NCBI RefSeq assembly: GCF_902686445.1
Contig: NC_062219.1
Span: forward strand, 111,973,160-112,037,159
Source: Sciurus carolinensis
Taxonomy: Eukaryota > Chordata > Mammalia > Rodentia > Sciuridae
DNA length: 64,000 nucleotides
Reading direction: 5' to 3'
Shown piece by piece: positions 11,864 to 22,087 of this stretch (the first letter of the stretch is position 1; each line of letters begins with the position of its first letter). Both the position numbers and the translations under genes were made by a program. Below the pieces are notes generated by a model. That model was not told where the DNA came from, searched no databases, and saw only the letters and a program-made list of their open reading frames with translations.

Positions 11864-11879
11864 GGCACACACCCTTTCT
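11864..11879. repeat. Right target-site duplication of L1
   Basis: GGCACACACCCTTTCT is the partner of 10424-10439, with one C/T difference. The match shows that the L1 and everything nested in it arrived at one site. Confidence 0.85.
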
Positions 11880-11904
11880 GAGCCTCATTTTACCCCTCTC
11901 TGAG

Positions 11905-12085
11905 TTAACATCTCATCTACAGTATCTCATTAAATCTTCCACTGGTCTTTGAAGTAGGTGCCATTATTAGTCCCATTTTATAGACGCAAAAACAGGCACA
12001 GATGGTCCAATGATGCAGAGCTGAGAGCTGAGTTTCAAAGCCAGAGCTGTGCCAGTCTAGAGTCCATGCCAACTCCTGCTCCGTG
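11905..12085 (-). repeat. MIR SINE
   Basis: 'tctcattaaatcttccactg', 'aggtgccattattagtccca' and 'ttttatagacgcaaaaacag' follow the order of a reverse-complemented MIR, ending in a degraded 5' portion near 12060. Confidence 0.75.
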
Positions 12086-12334
12086 CAGCTACTTGGGTCA
12101 AACAGGACCTACCACCCTGCATACTGGCAAACGTAATGCCTGCTCTGGGTTCTTGGCAGAGGCAATAATGGTGGGATGCTCTGGAAGCTTCCTGGAGGAG
12201 GGGAGACGAGCAGCTCCTGGCAAGGTGGTGGGCTGCATGGGAGGTGAGGGCAGTGGGGGCTGGGAGCTGAGACTTCTGCATTCTGCAAGTTGGGGGTCTG
12301 TGTGGAAGGTCTGTGTGGGTCTTTGGGCCGGGGC

Positions 12335-12440
12335 AGGCCGTTCACGGCTCTGTCCATTGCTAGCTATGAACTTAGGCATGTTTCTGAGATTTTTAGGGCT
12401 TCTGTTTTCTCATCCATAAAATAGGAATGATAACACCAGC
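12335..12440 (+). repeat. MIR SINE fragment
   Basis: 'tgctagctatgaacttaggc', 'ttctgttttctcatccataa' and 'aaataggaatgataacacca' follow MIR order. It is moderately diverged. Confidence 0.7.
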
Positions 12441-13055
12441 TCAAGGGGCGCACATTACAGCAAGTCGTGGAGGGATGGCCCACACGGAGCGCTCGGCACC
12501 GCCCGGAGCCCTCTCTCTACCTCTCTGTCTGGGTGAGGCCTCACTTTTCTTCTTTCCTCAGAGGCCTCCTTGGCCCGGTGTTGGGCAGTCTGGCATCCCC
12601 TCTGGCCCTCCACTCCTTAGAGTCCACACCCCGAGTGGGCCCAGCTCCTTCTCTCCTTCCCCAGGGTGGATGCTCTGCCAGGAGGACTCCATCCTGGTCC
12701 CCATGGGCCTCTTTCTCTGCCTTTACCTCACCGAAAGGAGCTGAGGTGCAAAGACCCCAGAGTTCAATGCCTGGAGAGCCAGCCCCGCTCCAGCTGGGTC
12801 GATAGCCCTCACTGGAGTCTCCCCACTAGAGCGAGGCTGTGAGGGGCCCACTCTCTTGGGGGCTCCAGGGAGAGTCCAGACGTTTCCAGACCGCACTGCA
12901 CCCCTGGGGAAGCGGTGGATAAGACAGACAGAGGTCAGGCAGCCTCCCTTCCTCATCTTGCTGCTGTCCAGAGCCTCCTGGGGTTCTTTGCCTGAAGAAA
13001 GAAAACTTGCTCTTGGTGTTGAAGGACAGGGCCTTGATAAGGAATTAAGTGAGCA
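12440..13055. other. GC-rich unique sequence
   Basis: No repeat or exon was recognised. Frames of about 105-112 codons on the plus strand (12427-12805) are Pro/Ser/Leu-rich, overlap each other in different frames and lack domain features. Confidence 0.5.
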
Positions 13056-13059
13056 AATC

Positions 13060-13200
13060 CAGCCTGCATGTTAATCCTTCCTGCTCAGTGGCCCAGGGAT
13101 CTAGGATGGGTAAAGGCCCGGCTGGGACCAGTCATGTCTAGACCCAGCTATCAAGGCGGCAGACAATTAGCCAATTAGGCTGGAAGGAACCAGGCCTGGT
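13060..13200. promoter_or_regulatory. Candidate conserved regulatory element
   Basis: This is a compact patch with a TTAATCC site (13071-13077, bicoid-class OTX/PITX type). Two CAATTAG homeodomain-type sites follow at 13164-13170 and 13172-13178 with an 8-bp period, in otherwise GC-rich DNA. No repeat core is recognisable. Conservation is inferred from motif content only. Confidence 0.35.
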
Positions 13201-13429
13201 TTCTGGAGCTCTGGGCTGTATCTCCCAAGGCAGCAGTACGCTCTGCAATTGCAGGTTTAGGTGACTAGGAGGAGGCTGTGGGGACATGCTCAGGGCCCCC
13301 AGTGTGCCCAAATGAGGCAAACTTTAGCCCTTATCCACTACCCCAACCTGCATCCTGCATCCGAGCCTGCCATGGCAGAGAGTGTGGTACAAAGCCACCA
13401 CTTGGTGATGGTCAGCTGCTGTCATTATT

Positions 13430-13565
13430 ATTGCTTTTATTGTCTCTACCATGCACTGAGCCTGTGATGTGACATTTTCTCCAGTAAGTCACATTATTTA
13501 CCCCAGCTTAAGAAGGGGAAAAAATTGAGTGGTGAGTCAATTCCTGGACTCCAAAAGTACACACC
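13430..13565 (-). repeat. MIR SINE fragment
   Basis: 'tttattgtctctaccatgca', 'agtcacattatttaccccag' and a degraded gagg-aaactgag-like stretch match reverse-complemented MIR. Confidence 0.6.
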
Positions 13566-14275
13566 TGAAAGCTAATCTCTAAATATTACATGGTGCTGGG
13601 TTGGAGCCATTCCAGAAGAGTCCCTAACTCAACCAGACCTGCCCATCAGGGTTCCTGGGGCAAGGAGAGCTCAGGAGTCTGCGTTCCTAAGGACCTCCTG
13701 CCATCGCCATCACAGCTTCCCCCCACAGGAGGTCCATGGGTCTGACTCTGAGCAGGTTGAGGCCATGAGGAGAGCACCCCCTCCCCGTGCACATCCCTCC
13801 CTGCTCCAATGAACTCTCAGCCACCCAGAGTGAGGGACAGGAAGGGAGGACACATCTTTTCAGCCACTTGCCTCTTTTACCCACTGAGAAACCCTTAGTG
13901 GTGTGACCTCTCCCCAGAGGCAGGGTCATGGCAGGGGTGGTGGGCAGCATTCCAGATTGAGGGGCTCCCAAGCGTGGTCTCTGGGCCAGCCTGGCAGACT
14001 CTTGTCTGCCTCCACCACAGGGAAGGCCCAAGGAGGGGCCTCCGCTGCTCTGAGCCCCCCTGGATCCCAGGAGAGAGGCGGGCTCTCAGGCCAACAGCTC
14101 CTGCACTTGGGCCACCCACCCCACAGGCAGCTGGGAGGGTCTGTTTCTCATTAGCCTCTCTGGGCCTTGAGGAAACCAAGGCTTGAGGCCGGCCAGCGGC
14201 CTTGTGGTTTTGGAAGGAAGAGGAGGCCAAATCCTCAAGTTCCTGGGGTCTCTGCTTTCATAAGCCTGTACAGGC
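13565..14275. other. GC-rich unique sequence
   Basis: Overlapping frames on both strands at 13687-14230 are typical of GC-rich non-coding DNA. No exon or repeat was recognised. Confidence 0.45.
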
Positions 14276-14276
14276 A

Positions 14277-14365
14277 GACACACACGCACACATCTGTGCA
14301 CACACATGCACACGAACTGGCAGGCACACCTTCAGACAAACACCCACACATGCACAGTGTGCTCA
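14277..14365. repeat. Imperfect CA-rich simple repeat
   Basis: A run of interrupted (CA)n and (CACACG) units such as 'cagacacacacgcacacat' and 'cacacacatgcacacg'. It is too degenerate to be a highly mutable microsatellite. Confidence 0.75.
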
Positions 14366-15855
14366 AGGCTGCAGGCCTGAGGGGAGGCCCGGCCCAGGGT
14401 ACCCTGTAAGGCCTCAGCAGTCAGGGAAGCAGGAGGATCCTGGTCTCAGAAGGCCTCGTCCTCACTGGCCCTCGAGTCTCCCAGCTCTGTCCCTTCCTCT
14501 TCAGGCTGTTTGGTGCTGGCGCAGGGGAGGCCATCAGCTCTGGCAAGGCTCTGACAGGTTGTCCTCTCCAACCTGTCCCAGAAGGCTTTCTAGGCCAAAG
14601 AGGGAGACTCATGAGGTGTGAGGAGCCTCTTCATGAAACCCCCTCCTTTCTCTGTCCCCTTGGATATGAATCATAGTCCCACATAGTGAGGGCCAGGACT
14701 GGTGACCAAGGAGCACATCTCACCAAGGTCGGATCTTGCTGGGTGACCAGGCAGGCACAGATCAGACCTGTTGACCTCAGACCCGAACGTTCCTCCCTCC
14801 CTGGTTAGCTTCAGGGCTGGGTCCTTGGCAGCCATCAGAACTCAGTCTTGCTGGGGGCTGGGATCTTGGTGCCCTGGGCCAGGAAGAAAGGGCATCAGGG
14901 TCCTAGGACCTTGGACGCAGACCTGGCCTTCTGCCCTGGCCCTGTTGGGGGCCCCTGTGTTGGTCCTGGGGACAGCCATCGCATCCCTACTTCCCCTCCC
15001 TCGCTTGCATTTTGGGGCGTATAAGCTGCTACCAGTCCCACAGCTCTGGGCGCTCGTGCTAGGCTGGGCTGACACTGCACGGCCGGGGCGAGCTCGGTGC
15101 CAGGCATGCAGTCAGTGCTCAATGCATGCTGAGCTGCAGGTGCACCAATTGGGCTCCAAATTCCTTTCTTTTGTATCTTTTCGGTTCTCCTCTTCTGTGT
15201 CCCAGACCTGGGACGTTTCCCAGCACTGCTTAGGTCCCCCCAGGGCCGTGGCTTGAACTTCCAGGGCCCATAGGAGTTAGTCCCCAAATGGTCCCCGAGA
15301 TGAGGACGATTTTTCACCAGCCTCACTGGACCTCAGGAAAACTGAGGATTGAGGCCCACCAGCAGGGTATTCGATTCACTGGAGACAGTGTTCCTCGGAA
15401 AGGCCTGGGGATGCCATTTGGGGGTCAGTAGTTCTTGCTGATTCATGGTCATTATGGGCAGAGCCTCTGCCCTGGCCATGCCTGACACTGGCCTTTTGCT
15501 AACTCTCAGGACCTGCCCGTCTTCCTGGGCAGAGGGCTGGCAGCTGAGAGAGTCCTACTGTGGGCCCATTCTGGGTGCTGGGGGGACTTCAGGCCATGCC
15601 TGCCCAAAGTTGACAGTCTGAACTGGGAGATGCCCGCTCTCCACAGAGATGGGTCACAGGCAGCAGGCACGGCTCAGGACAACTGAAGCAGACAGGGCCA
15701 TGGTGCTAACCACTTCCCTCAGAGACGGGGCTGTGTACAGAGGGACAGACAGTTCAAGGGTCCTCCCAGAGGGGCTGGCAGCAGAGGTGGACCTCAGGGT
15801 GCCTAGAGAAACATCTCTGTCTCTGGGCTGTGAGGGAAGCAGCTTTGGGTTTAAG
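14365..15855. other. GC-rich unique sequence with small L2 relic
   Basis: No gene was recognised. 'tgccaggcatgcagtcagtg' followed by 'ctcaatgcatgctgagc' at 15098-15136 resembles the plus-strand L2 3' terminus. Frames at 14771-15326 on both strands overlap and lack domain-like content. Confidence 0.45.
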
Positions 15856-15859
15856 AGTT

Positions 15860-16072
15860 CAGCCCAGACTGTCTGGGTTTGTATTCTGGTCTGATCCTCA
15901 TAGGCTGAGACCTCAGGCAAGTTATTTAAGACCTGTGTGCTCCATAAAACAGGATGATAATAGTTCTACCCCGTAAAACTGCTTCATGAATTAAATGAGA
16001 TATTCCAGATCAAACACTCAGAGTAGTGCCTGGTACACAGTAAGCCCTCAGCCGATGGTAGACATTATCGCT
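15860..16072 (+). repeat. MIR SINE, near full length
   Basis: The MIR order is complete: 'ctgggtttgtattctggtct', 'caggcaagttatttaagacc', 'aaaacaggatgataatagtt', 'atgaattaaatgagatattc', 'agtgcctggtacacagtaag'. Confidence 0.85.
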
Positions 16073-16144
16073 GTGAACTGGGGGTGGGGGCAGTAGGCCA
16101 AAACTCACCCTAAAGGGTCTTAATTGACTGTTGACATTTGGTTT

Positions 16145-16250
16145 CCTCCACTGGACTCTGAGTTCCCCAGGTCCTTTATCTCTTATGCCTGGCACATCTC
16201 AGGGACTCAAAAGCATGTGCTGAAAGGAGGAACACATGAACGAGTGAACT
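16145..16250 (+). repeat. L2 LINE 3' terminus
   Basis: 'actggactctgagttcccca', 'tcttatgcctggcacatctc' and 'gggactcaaaagcatgtgct' run in the order of the L2 3' end and finish in a tgaacgagtgaac-like terminal repeat. Confidence 0.65.
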
Positions 16251-16254
16251 AGGG

Positions 16255-16785
16255 AGAACCGGGCATCCAGAGAAGCTTCTGGAAAGAGGCAGCACTTGGG
16301 GAAGGACCCCACAGGGGAGGCAAGGATAGCCGAAGTGAAGGCTGGGAGGCCTCTGGCTGGCTGGCATTCACCTGGGCTGTGGTGAGACTCTTGAGGACAG
16401 GAGCCCAGGCCGGCCAGAAGGGATCCAGGTGGGAGAAGGCGAGAGAAATGGAGCTGGTCGGAGCCCACCACGGAAGCTGGACAGTTGTGTCCCCTTCTGG
16501 GTCGCGAGGGTCTGGGGTTGGCTGAGGGCTACCCACTGAGGTGAGGATTGATGGGAAAGGGCGGGAGGGGCAGCTGGGGCCCTTCAGCCTGAACCCCTTT
16601 CCGTCTCCACGCAGGCACCGGGGACCGTTTATGGAGCCTGGCGTTGGGTTGTCACTGGGAGAAAAGCCAGCCTCGCTCCGCAGACCCCTCGGCCAGAGGA
16701 GACACAGTGTTGGAGATAAGAAGATTTTAAAGGAATAAACCCCACCAGGAGGCTTGGAAGGGGAAAGGCTGAGCGTTCCTTCGGC
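16255..16785. other. Unique sequence; isolated splice-acceptor-like site
   Basis: A pyrimidine tract ending in 'ccgtctccacgcag' (16601-16614) is followed 120 bp later by AATAAA at 16734-16739. The pattern could be a terminal exon of a non-coding transcript, but no upstream donor, GU-rich downstream element or coding potential supports it. Confidence 0.2.
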
Positions 16786-16858
16786 CCCTTCTTCTCTTTT
16801 CTTTCCTTCTCTTTCTCTTTCCCTCCCACTCTTTCTTCCTCCTTCTTTCCTTCCTTAT
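16786..16858. repeat. Polypyrimidine tract (TTTC/CCTT)n
   Basis: An uninterrupted run of C and T over about 70 bp with TTTCC, TCTTT and CCTTC units. Such tracts can adopt triplex structures and mutate by slippage. Confidence 0.8.
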
Positions 16859-16859
16859 T

Positions 16860-17855
16860 AAAATCAGTCTTTCTGAACAACCTGTCTTCTGGTTTTAATC
16901 AACAAAAGTCCCCCTTCGGGATACCACCCCGGCTGACACCCGCGGACCTGTGGACTTCATTGGTCTGATGATGTCCGTGGGTCATCCTGTCGAAGCCTCC
17001 TCCAGGTCCAAATGGCCTGTCCTCAGGGAGCCCCAGTCGAAGGGGGCGGTAGAGAGATACACCCCAAGTGTCAGCCTGTTCACGGCAGGAGCAGGGGTGT
17101 GGAGTGAAGTGGGCCCCAGAATCCAAACCACACAGGGTAAGGGAGAACTTTCCAGAAGCTGTCAGCTAAAGGACACGGGGGAAAGCTGATACCCATGTGG
17201 TTTTCGGGAGCCCGCTCCCCCTCTCTGTCCCCAGTCTATCCTAATGAACAGGGAGGGTCACTGGAGTCCAGTCTCCCCTTGAGACAGAGGTGGGTCTGGG
17301 TTGGAGAAGCAAGATGCTGGGACAGGCCTGCAGAGTGGCCCTCTGGAGTCTGCGGGTGAGTGACCACAGGAGATAAGCTGTCTTTGATAAGGGGCACTCA
17401 GGCCACCTCAAGTAGCAGAGAGCCTGTCGGTGACAAGCTGAGCCTCGCACGGCCCAGGACCTATGTATGGAGGGGAGGTGAGTAGTGGACCGAAGCCCGC
17501 AGCCGGGGTGGGGCCGGAGGGGCCAGAGGCCACGAGATGCAGCTGGCTTCTGTGCGTCCCTCCCCATGTGGGAACACCCCCATTCCCTGCCCGGGAGCCT
17601 CCCCAGCATATCCTTAGTGGACAGAGATGGTGGGGACAGGACAGGAGGGGGTGGGTTCCCAGCAGCTTCTTGGCTTCCCCCATCACATCATAATCAGTGC
17701 GTGCTGACTGGCCACAGGCACGTCTGTGGGATACTGGCGGAAGTTCCCATGGCCTACAGGGAAGTGGGAGGCTCCAGGGAGGGGAAATACGAGACTCAGA
17801 TGGCTGCGCTGGCTGTGGCCTTTCCACTGCGGAGGAAGACCCCTCTGGGGACCAG
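16860..17855. other. Unique sequence, nothing recognised
   Basis: No exon or repeat was identified. A minus-strand frame of 204 codons (17408-18022) overlaps a MIR and several competing frames, and is judged spurious. Confidence 0.45.
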
Positions 17856-17861
17856 ATGATA

Positions 17862-17985
17862 ATTAACTTAGTTTGTCTGCAGGCATTTGCAAACACCAAC
17901 ACTGAGACACCCCTCACAGTAAAGAAGGAGAAACTGAGCACAGAGAGGGGAGGGCACGTGCCTGGAGTCACACAGCATTGAGCGT
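17862..17985 (-). repeat. MIR SINE fragment
   Basis: 'tctgcaggcatttgcaaaca', 'aagaaggagaaactgagcac' and 'gtgcctggagtcacacagca' correspond to the reverse-complemented MIR core. Confidence 0.75.
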
Positions 17986-17989
17986 CCCC

Positions 17990-18820
17990 AACTCTCCCCT
18001 CCAGGCAGCACGGAATCTGCAAAAGTCAAACTTCGCCTCTGCATACACTTGGGCGCATGTGTGGGTGCTCATGGGGTGCGCTCTATAGGCATGGTGGCTG
18101 CGGCCAGGCCCTGCAAGGAGTCCCAAGTACAGCCCTGTCCAGACCCCCAGCCTTCTGGTCAGCAGAAGCGACCCACATGGGATGGCCCCAGACTTGCAGG
18201 CGACACTCTCTCATCACCCCATTAGCTGCTTTCCCAGTGACCGTCCACAGGCGGTTCTCATTCCAGCCTGGCACGCCCCTAGGCCCAGCAGGAACATCCA
18301 GGACGTGGCTCCTGATGAGCCTTCATGGCTCACCCGGCTCACAGCAATTTTATAAAGAGCACAGTCTGGTCAGGGGGGCAGATTAGACTCAGGGAACTGC
18401 CTCACCCCGTAGTGCCCAAGAGAGACCCATGGTCTCCCTCACTTTCCCTGGCAGAAGAGGGAGCAAAGAGGCATGGGGACAGCCAGCTGTGGGGAGAGGG
18501 ACCCATGACATAAATGGAAATGCCTGCAGTGAATGTGGATAGAGCACACTGCATGCAAACACATGCAAATATCATGCAAATGCACCCCAGGAGGAAGGGA
18601 GGGACCTGTGGAAATCAGGCCCTGGAAAGTCCTGACAACGAAGCCCTTTGGATGAACGGGATCCAAAGGTCCCCAAAGGATCCCAAGACAGAACTTGGGT
18701 CCTCCTACTACCTCAGAAACCTAGCCCTCCCACGCCATCTCCTCCCTCTCTCTTGTGGGCTTCTCAGGTAAGGCTGTCGCTGGAGAGAGGTCCAAATGCA
18801 GCCTCCCATAGAGCCCCCTC
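17990..18820. other. Unique sequence, nothing recognised
   Basis: No gene was recognised. An ATGCAAA-type pair, 'acatgcaaat' and 'catgcaaatg' near 18561-18580, resembles two adjacent octamer-like POU sites, but nothing else supports a regulatory role. Confidence 0.4.
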
Positions 18821-18824
18821 TACC

Positions 18825-18899
18825 TGTCCCAGGCCACGCCCCTGGATGCCCTCCTCTTCCCATGTCCCAGGTCACGCCCCTGGATGCCCTCCTCTTCCC
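18825..18899. repeat. 38-bp tandem duplication, two copies
   Basis: Positions 18825-18862 and 18863-18899 are the same C-rich unit, differing by GGCCAC versus GGTCAC. It begins TGTCCCAGG and contains CACGCCCCTGGATG. The near-identity suggests recent slippage or unequal exchange. Confidence 0.9.
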
Positions 18900-19014
18900 G
18901 GCTGCGGCTGCCCATCCCCCACGGCTGCAGCCTCTACCCGAGTCTACCTTAGTCCCCACAAAGGGGGCCTGAGTGGTCTGCCCATGGAAAGACGGCCTCC
19001 CCCAGAGTCCGTGT

Positions 19015-19085
19015 TGTTCCCAACCCTGCCCAGCACACAAAGGACGCTCAGTAACAGATGAGTGACGGAATAAATGAATGGATAA
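19015..19085 (+). repeat. L2 LINE 3' terminus
   Basis: 'cccagcacacaaaggacgct' 'cagtaacagatgagtgacgg' then 'aataaatgaatggataaa' is a diverged L2 3' end with its terminal gaatgaatg-like repeat. Confidence 0.6.
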
Positions 19086-19089
19086 ACAC

Positions 19090-19840
19090 AGATTCAGAGG
19101 CACGGTCGTTGCCCTGGGGGACCCTGCGCGCTGGCCTTCCACTTCTTGCTTTCCACTCTCACAGCGGTCCTTCCGGTGGGACTGGAGTATTTGTGCTCTT
19201 CCTTCACCTCCTGGAGTGGCTGGGGCTGGGGTGGAGGAGCGGCTGCGTCCCTGTCGCCCCGGGTCCTCTGGTGGAGGGCTCTTGAGTGAGCGGTCTCGTG
19301 AGGGTTCTGGGTGTTCGTTTACTCCTCTCACCTCGTGGACTCCGAGGACCTGAATGAAGAGGACAGGCTCAGTCCACGCCAGCACTCGGGGCCTGGCACA
19401 CAGGGGACACACCAGAGCAGGGGTGGGTGGGTGGGTGAATGGGGACCAGGTGTCTGCCACGGGACTCGGAGGGACTTGACTCCGGGGCGAGGAAGGGGTG
19501 ATCGGTGAACAAATGAATGCGAGCACACATGACTGAGTCCTGCGGGGGTCTGAGGACCCGGGGCTTTCCCGCCCCAGCCGGAGTAGCCCCACGCACATCC
19601 GCCCTGTGCTCAGATCTGAGCGCCTCTCCTGACCTTGGCCTGAGGCAGCTACAGCCCCCAGGCCTCCCCTGCCTCCCCTCTCCTCACTCCTGCCACAGCC
19701 TGGCTCCCCTTGGCTCTTCAAGGGACCTCCACCCAACCTGACCAGGAGTTTGAGAGCCCCCATCTTTCTTCACAGATGGAGGTCAAGTTCTGGAGTCAGT
19801 CAAACCCGCTGGTATCAAGTCTTCCTTCCGTCACCTGCCA
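19090..19840. other. GC-rich unique sequence
   Basis: This stretch contains most of a 351-codon minus-strand frame (18708-19763). The frame is rich in Gly, Arg, Pro and Ser, crosses the 38-bp tandem duplication and the L2 relic, and has overlapping frames opposite. No exon is supported. Confidence 0.5.
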
Positions 19841-19955
19841 GAGTACAAGAGACTTCCGGTCTTGCTTTTCCCATCTGTAAAATGGGGATGATGCTGACTA
19901 TTAAGAGGATAAAATGAGATTCCATATTCACTCCTGGAATGGAGCCAGCTGCTAG
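19840..19955 (+). repeat. MIR SINE fragment
   Basis: 'ttttcccatctgtaaaatgg' followed by 'ggatgatgctgactattaag' and 'aggataaaatgagattcc' is the 3' half of a MIR. Confidence 0.75.
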
Positions 19956-19959
19956 GCCA

Positions 19960-20580
19960 GTGCTTCTTGACTAGGGCTGCCCTTCCCTCCCTGTCCCCGC
20001 CGTTATCCCTACAGTCCCCATGGGCTCAGGAGCACTACCCTGCTTTCTTGGAACAGGACTACAGCACCAGTTCTCCTAGGGAGTGGAAGTCCTGGAGCTG
20101 GTTTGGCAGGAGGTCCTGGCCTGTTGGTGGAAGGAATCGGGATCATTAAGCCAGAAAAGTGTAAGTAACTCGAGAGACAATTGGACCTGGAAATTGGAGA
20201 GCTCATGGTCAGACAAGAGATAGGACTTCCCAAGAACAAAGATTGAGGGAGAAACACAATGGCTGAGGCAGAAACCAATGCTCTGTTGCCTGAATTTAGA
20301 GGAATTTGAAGGAAAAAATAAAAGATAATTTGAATTCATCTTCTGCTTCCAAGTTTTCAAAGTGTTTGCCTAATTGTATGGCCACCGCGTACTGCTTACA
20401 AAATAGGTGGTAAGCGTTGTGAGTTCCCTCCATGCAGAAGAAAGTCCTGAGGGGTCATGGGACTGGTCAAAGATTCCCAGCACAGGTGTCAAGGACGGGG
20501 GTCCAGAGCTCTTATGAACGAACACAGATTACTCGCTTTCCCTCACCCTGTCCAAGGGTCAGCAAGTTGGCATATTTTAT
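19960..20580. other. Unique sequence, nothing recognised
   Basis: No exon or classifiable repeat was found. The segment at 20150-20340 is A-rich on the plus strand and may be an unidentified old repeat. Confidence 0.4.
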
Positions 20581-20583
20581 TTA

Positions 20584-20672
20584 CTTTTTTTTTTTTTGCA
20601 GGGCGGGGGGATGGAACCAGGGCCTTATGCCTGCGAGGCGAGCGCTCTACCTCTGAGTTCCACCGCCAAGGT
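20584..20672 (-). mobile_element. ID-like tRNA-derived SINE
   Basis: Read on the minus strand: 'ggtggaactcagaggtagag' (A-box region), 'cgctcgcct', then 'ggccctggttccatcccc' (B-box region), ending in an A-rich tail that appears as about 12 T on the plus strand. The length of about 80 bp plus tail fits the ID family of rodents. No clear target duplication was found. Confidence 0.75.
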
Positions 20673-20679
20673 CAGCGTG

Positions 20680-21003
20680 TCTTGTCAGCATGTCTTCTTA
20701 GCCGAGGCTGGAGGCTACTTTCTTTGCTTGGGTAAGGAACAAGTGGGAAATGGGAGGTGGGGGCTCCCCCACACTGGAGAACGCCTGAGTCTGTCCCTTG
20801 AGCCGCAGGGAGGTCTGTGGAGGAGATTCTCTCCCGGGCAGGAAAGCAGAATGGGACAGCCAGAAGGGGGCCTGGTCTGGATGGAGCCCGGGCTTCCACC
20901 AAAGGCAGACGCCTCTTTGACCCCATCTGGGCGCCCCCTTTCCTTCCCCGTGTGGCCGGCACCCCTCTTCTCCCGGCCGGCCCATCTCCGCCTTGCCCTA
21001 GCC
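20680..21003. other. GC-rich unique sequence
   Basis: Six frames overlap here with no preferred coding frame, and nothing was recognised. It leads directly into the candidate regulatory element. Confidence 0.45.
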
Positions 21004-21004
21004 T

Positions 21005-21195
21005 GCAAACAATGCATTGTTGACAATCTGCAGGGGCCAAACACTCGATAACAGGGTCCCGCCACGCCAGACGTCCTGACAGCGGGCAGGGCTCTGCTGT
21101 GACGGGGGTGCTTTGAATACATCATCCTGTCAACCGAGTTTATTATTCTTTCGCTCAAGATAAACTACAGCCGCCAACGAGGGGCTGTATAAATT
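21005..21195. promoter_or_regulatory. Candidate conserved element with SOX palindromes
   Basis: AACAATGCATTGTT at 21008-21021 is a perfect 14-bp palindrome made of two inverted SOX-type ACAAT cores. It is followed directly by GACAAT, so ATTGT-TG-ACAAT (21016-21027) forms a second overlapping inverted pair. Downstream are CTGTCAAC (TGTCA, TALE-homeodomain type), GTTTATTATT and AGATAAAC (forkhead/HOX or GATA-like). The patch is AT-richer than its surroundings and holds no repeat core. Orthologue conservation was not checked. Confidence 0.5.
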
Positions 21196-21199
21196 CCAG

Positions 21200-21835
21200 G
21201 CTCAGAAGTCAAGTCGAGCAGGCCCTCCCTGTTGAACACCCCCTCTCACACGCACATGGACACAAATCCTGCTGGGAAAACACCGCGCCCCCCGCCGCAA
21301 GCTCTGGGGGCTCGGTAGCCTCTCTCTCACGGGGTGGTCCTGGGAGCAGCTGCAGACATCAGGGGTCCCAAGGCTTAGACCCATGCTTGGGCCACTTGCC
21401 TGGCCAGGCCTGAGGCCACTTCCTCTGTGGGCCAGGGAAGGTCTCTCCAGGGGAAACATCTGTCCCCAGGGTCAGGCCCTCTGTCTGCCTGAAGCTTTAG
21501 CCCTGCTGTGGGTGGCCAGAGCGCCCACAAGCCGGCGTCCTTTGTCGAGGAGGAGGTGGGCTTTCAGACTCAAACATGGGAGGTCAACCCCAGAGAATGT
21601 GGACCCGACGAAGACTTCTGTGGGACGGGGCAGCAGGGAAAAGCCGAGGAATCCCTGTCACCTCCAGAGACGGGCATCCCTGTGCCCAGAGTACAACCCA
21701 GCCCTCTCCCCCAGTGCCCCAGCTATTGACAGCTGAGGGGAGGGCCCATGGACTTCATTTCGGCCTTGTCCTGTCTCCCTTGGGGGCTTAGAATTAAAAA
21801 CAAAACCACACTCAGTGTAGGGACAATAATAGGCA
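21200..21835. other. GC-rich unique sequence
   Basis: No exon or repeat was recognised. Three overlapping plus-strand frames at 21383-21791 have no domain-like content. Confidence 0.45.
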
Positions 21836-21837
21836 GG

Positions 21838-21925
21838 CTGGCGACCTTGGGCTTCGGTGATAGACCGTGACAGACTCTCTAGTCCTCCATTTCCTTATCC
21901 ATAAAATGGGCAAATAACTTCCCTC
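21838..21925 (+). repeat. MIR SINE fragment
   Basis: 'tggcgaccttgggcttcggt' and 'tccatttccttatccataaa' 'atgggcaaataac' are MIR core segments in order. Confidence 0.75.
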
Positions 21926-22075
21926 CTGGTGTCCTCACCCTGCAGGGCAAGTGTGGCCCTCTGCCTAGCACTTGCATGCCCCAGGTGGTCCCCACTCCCT
22001 CTCCCTGCTCCTGAGGGGTCTGCTCAAACCCCACTGAATCAAAGGCCTTCACACCTTGCCTTAATTACTTTTCAC

Positions 22076-22087
22076 CATCTATTTTCT
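22076..22087. repeat. Left target-site duplication of L1
   Basis: CATCTATTTTCT is repeated exactly at 22732-22743. Together they bracket the L1. Confidence 0.9.

Noticed and set aside
17408..18022. 204-codon open frame, minus strand
   Set aside because: It overlaps a MIR relic and two plus-strand frames, and lacks domain-like content.
18708..19763. 351-codon open frame, minus strand
   Set aside because: Composition is Gly/Arg/Pro/Ser-rich as in GC-rich non-coding DNA. The frame crosses a 38-bp tandem duplication and an L2 relic, other frames overlap it, and no domain is visible.
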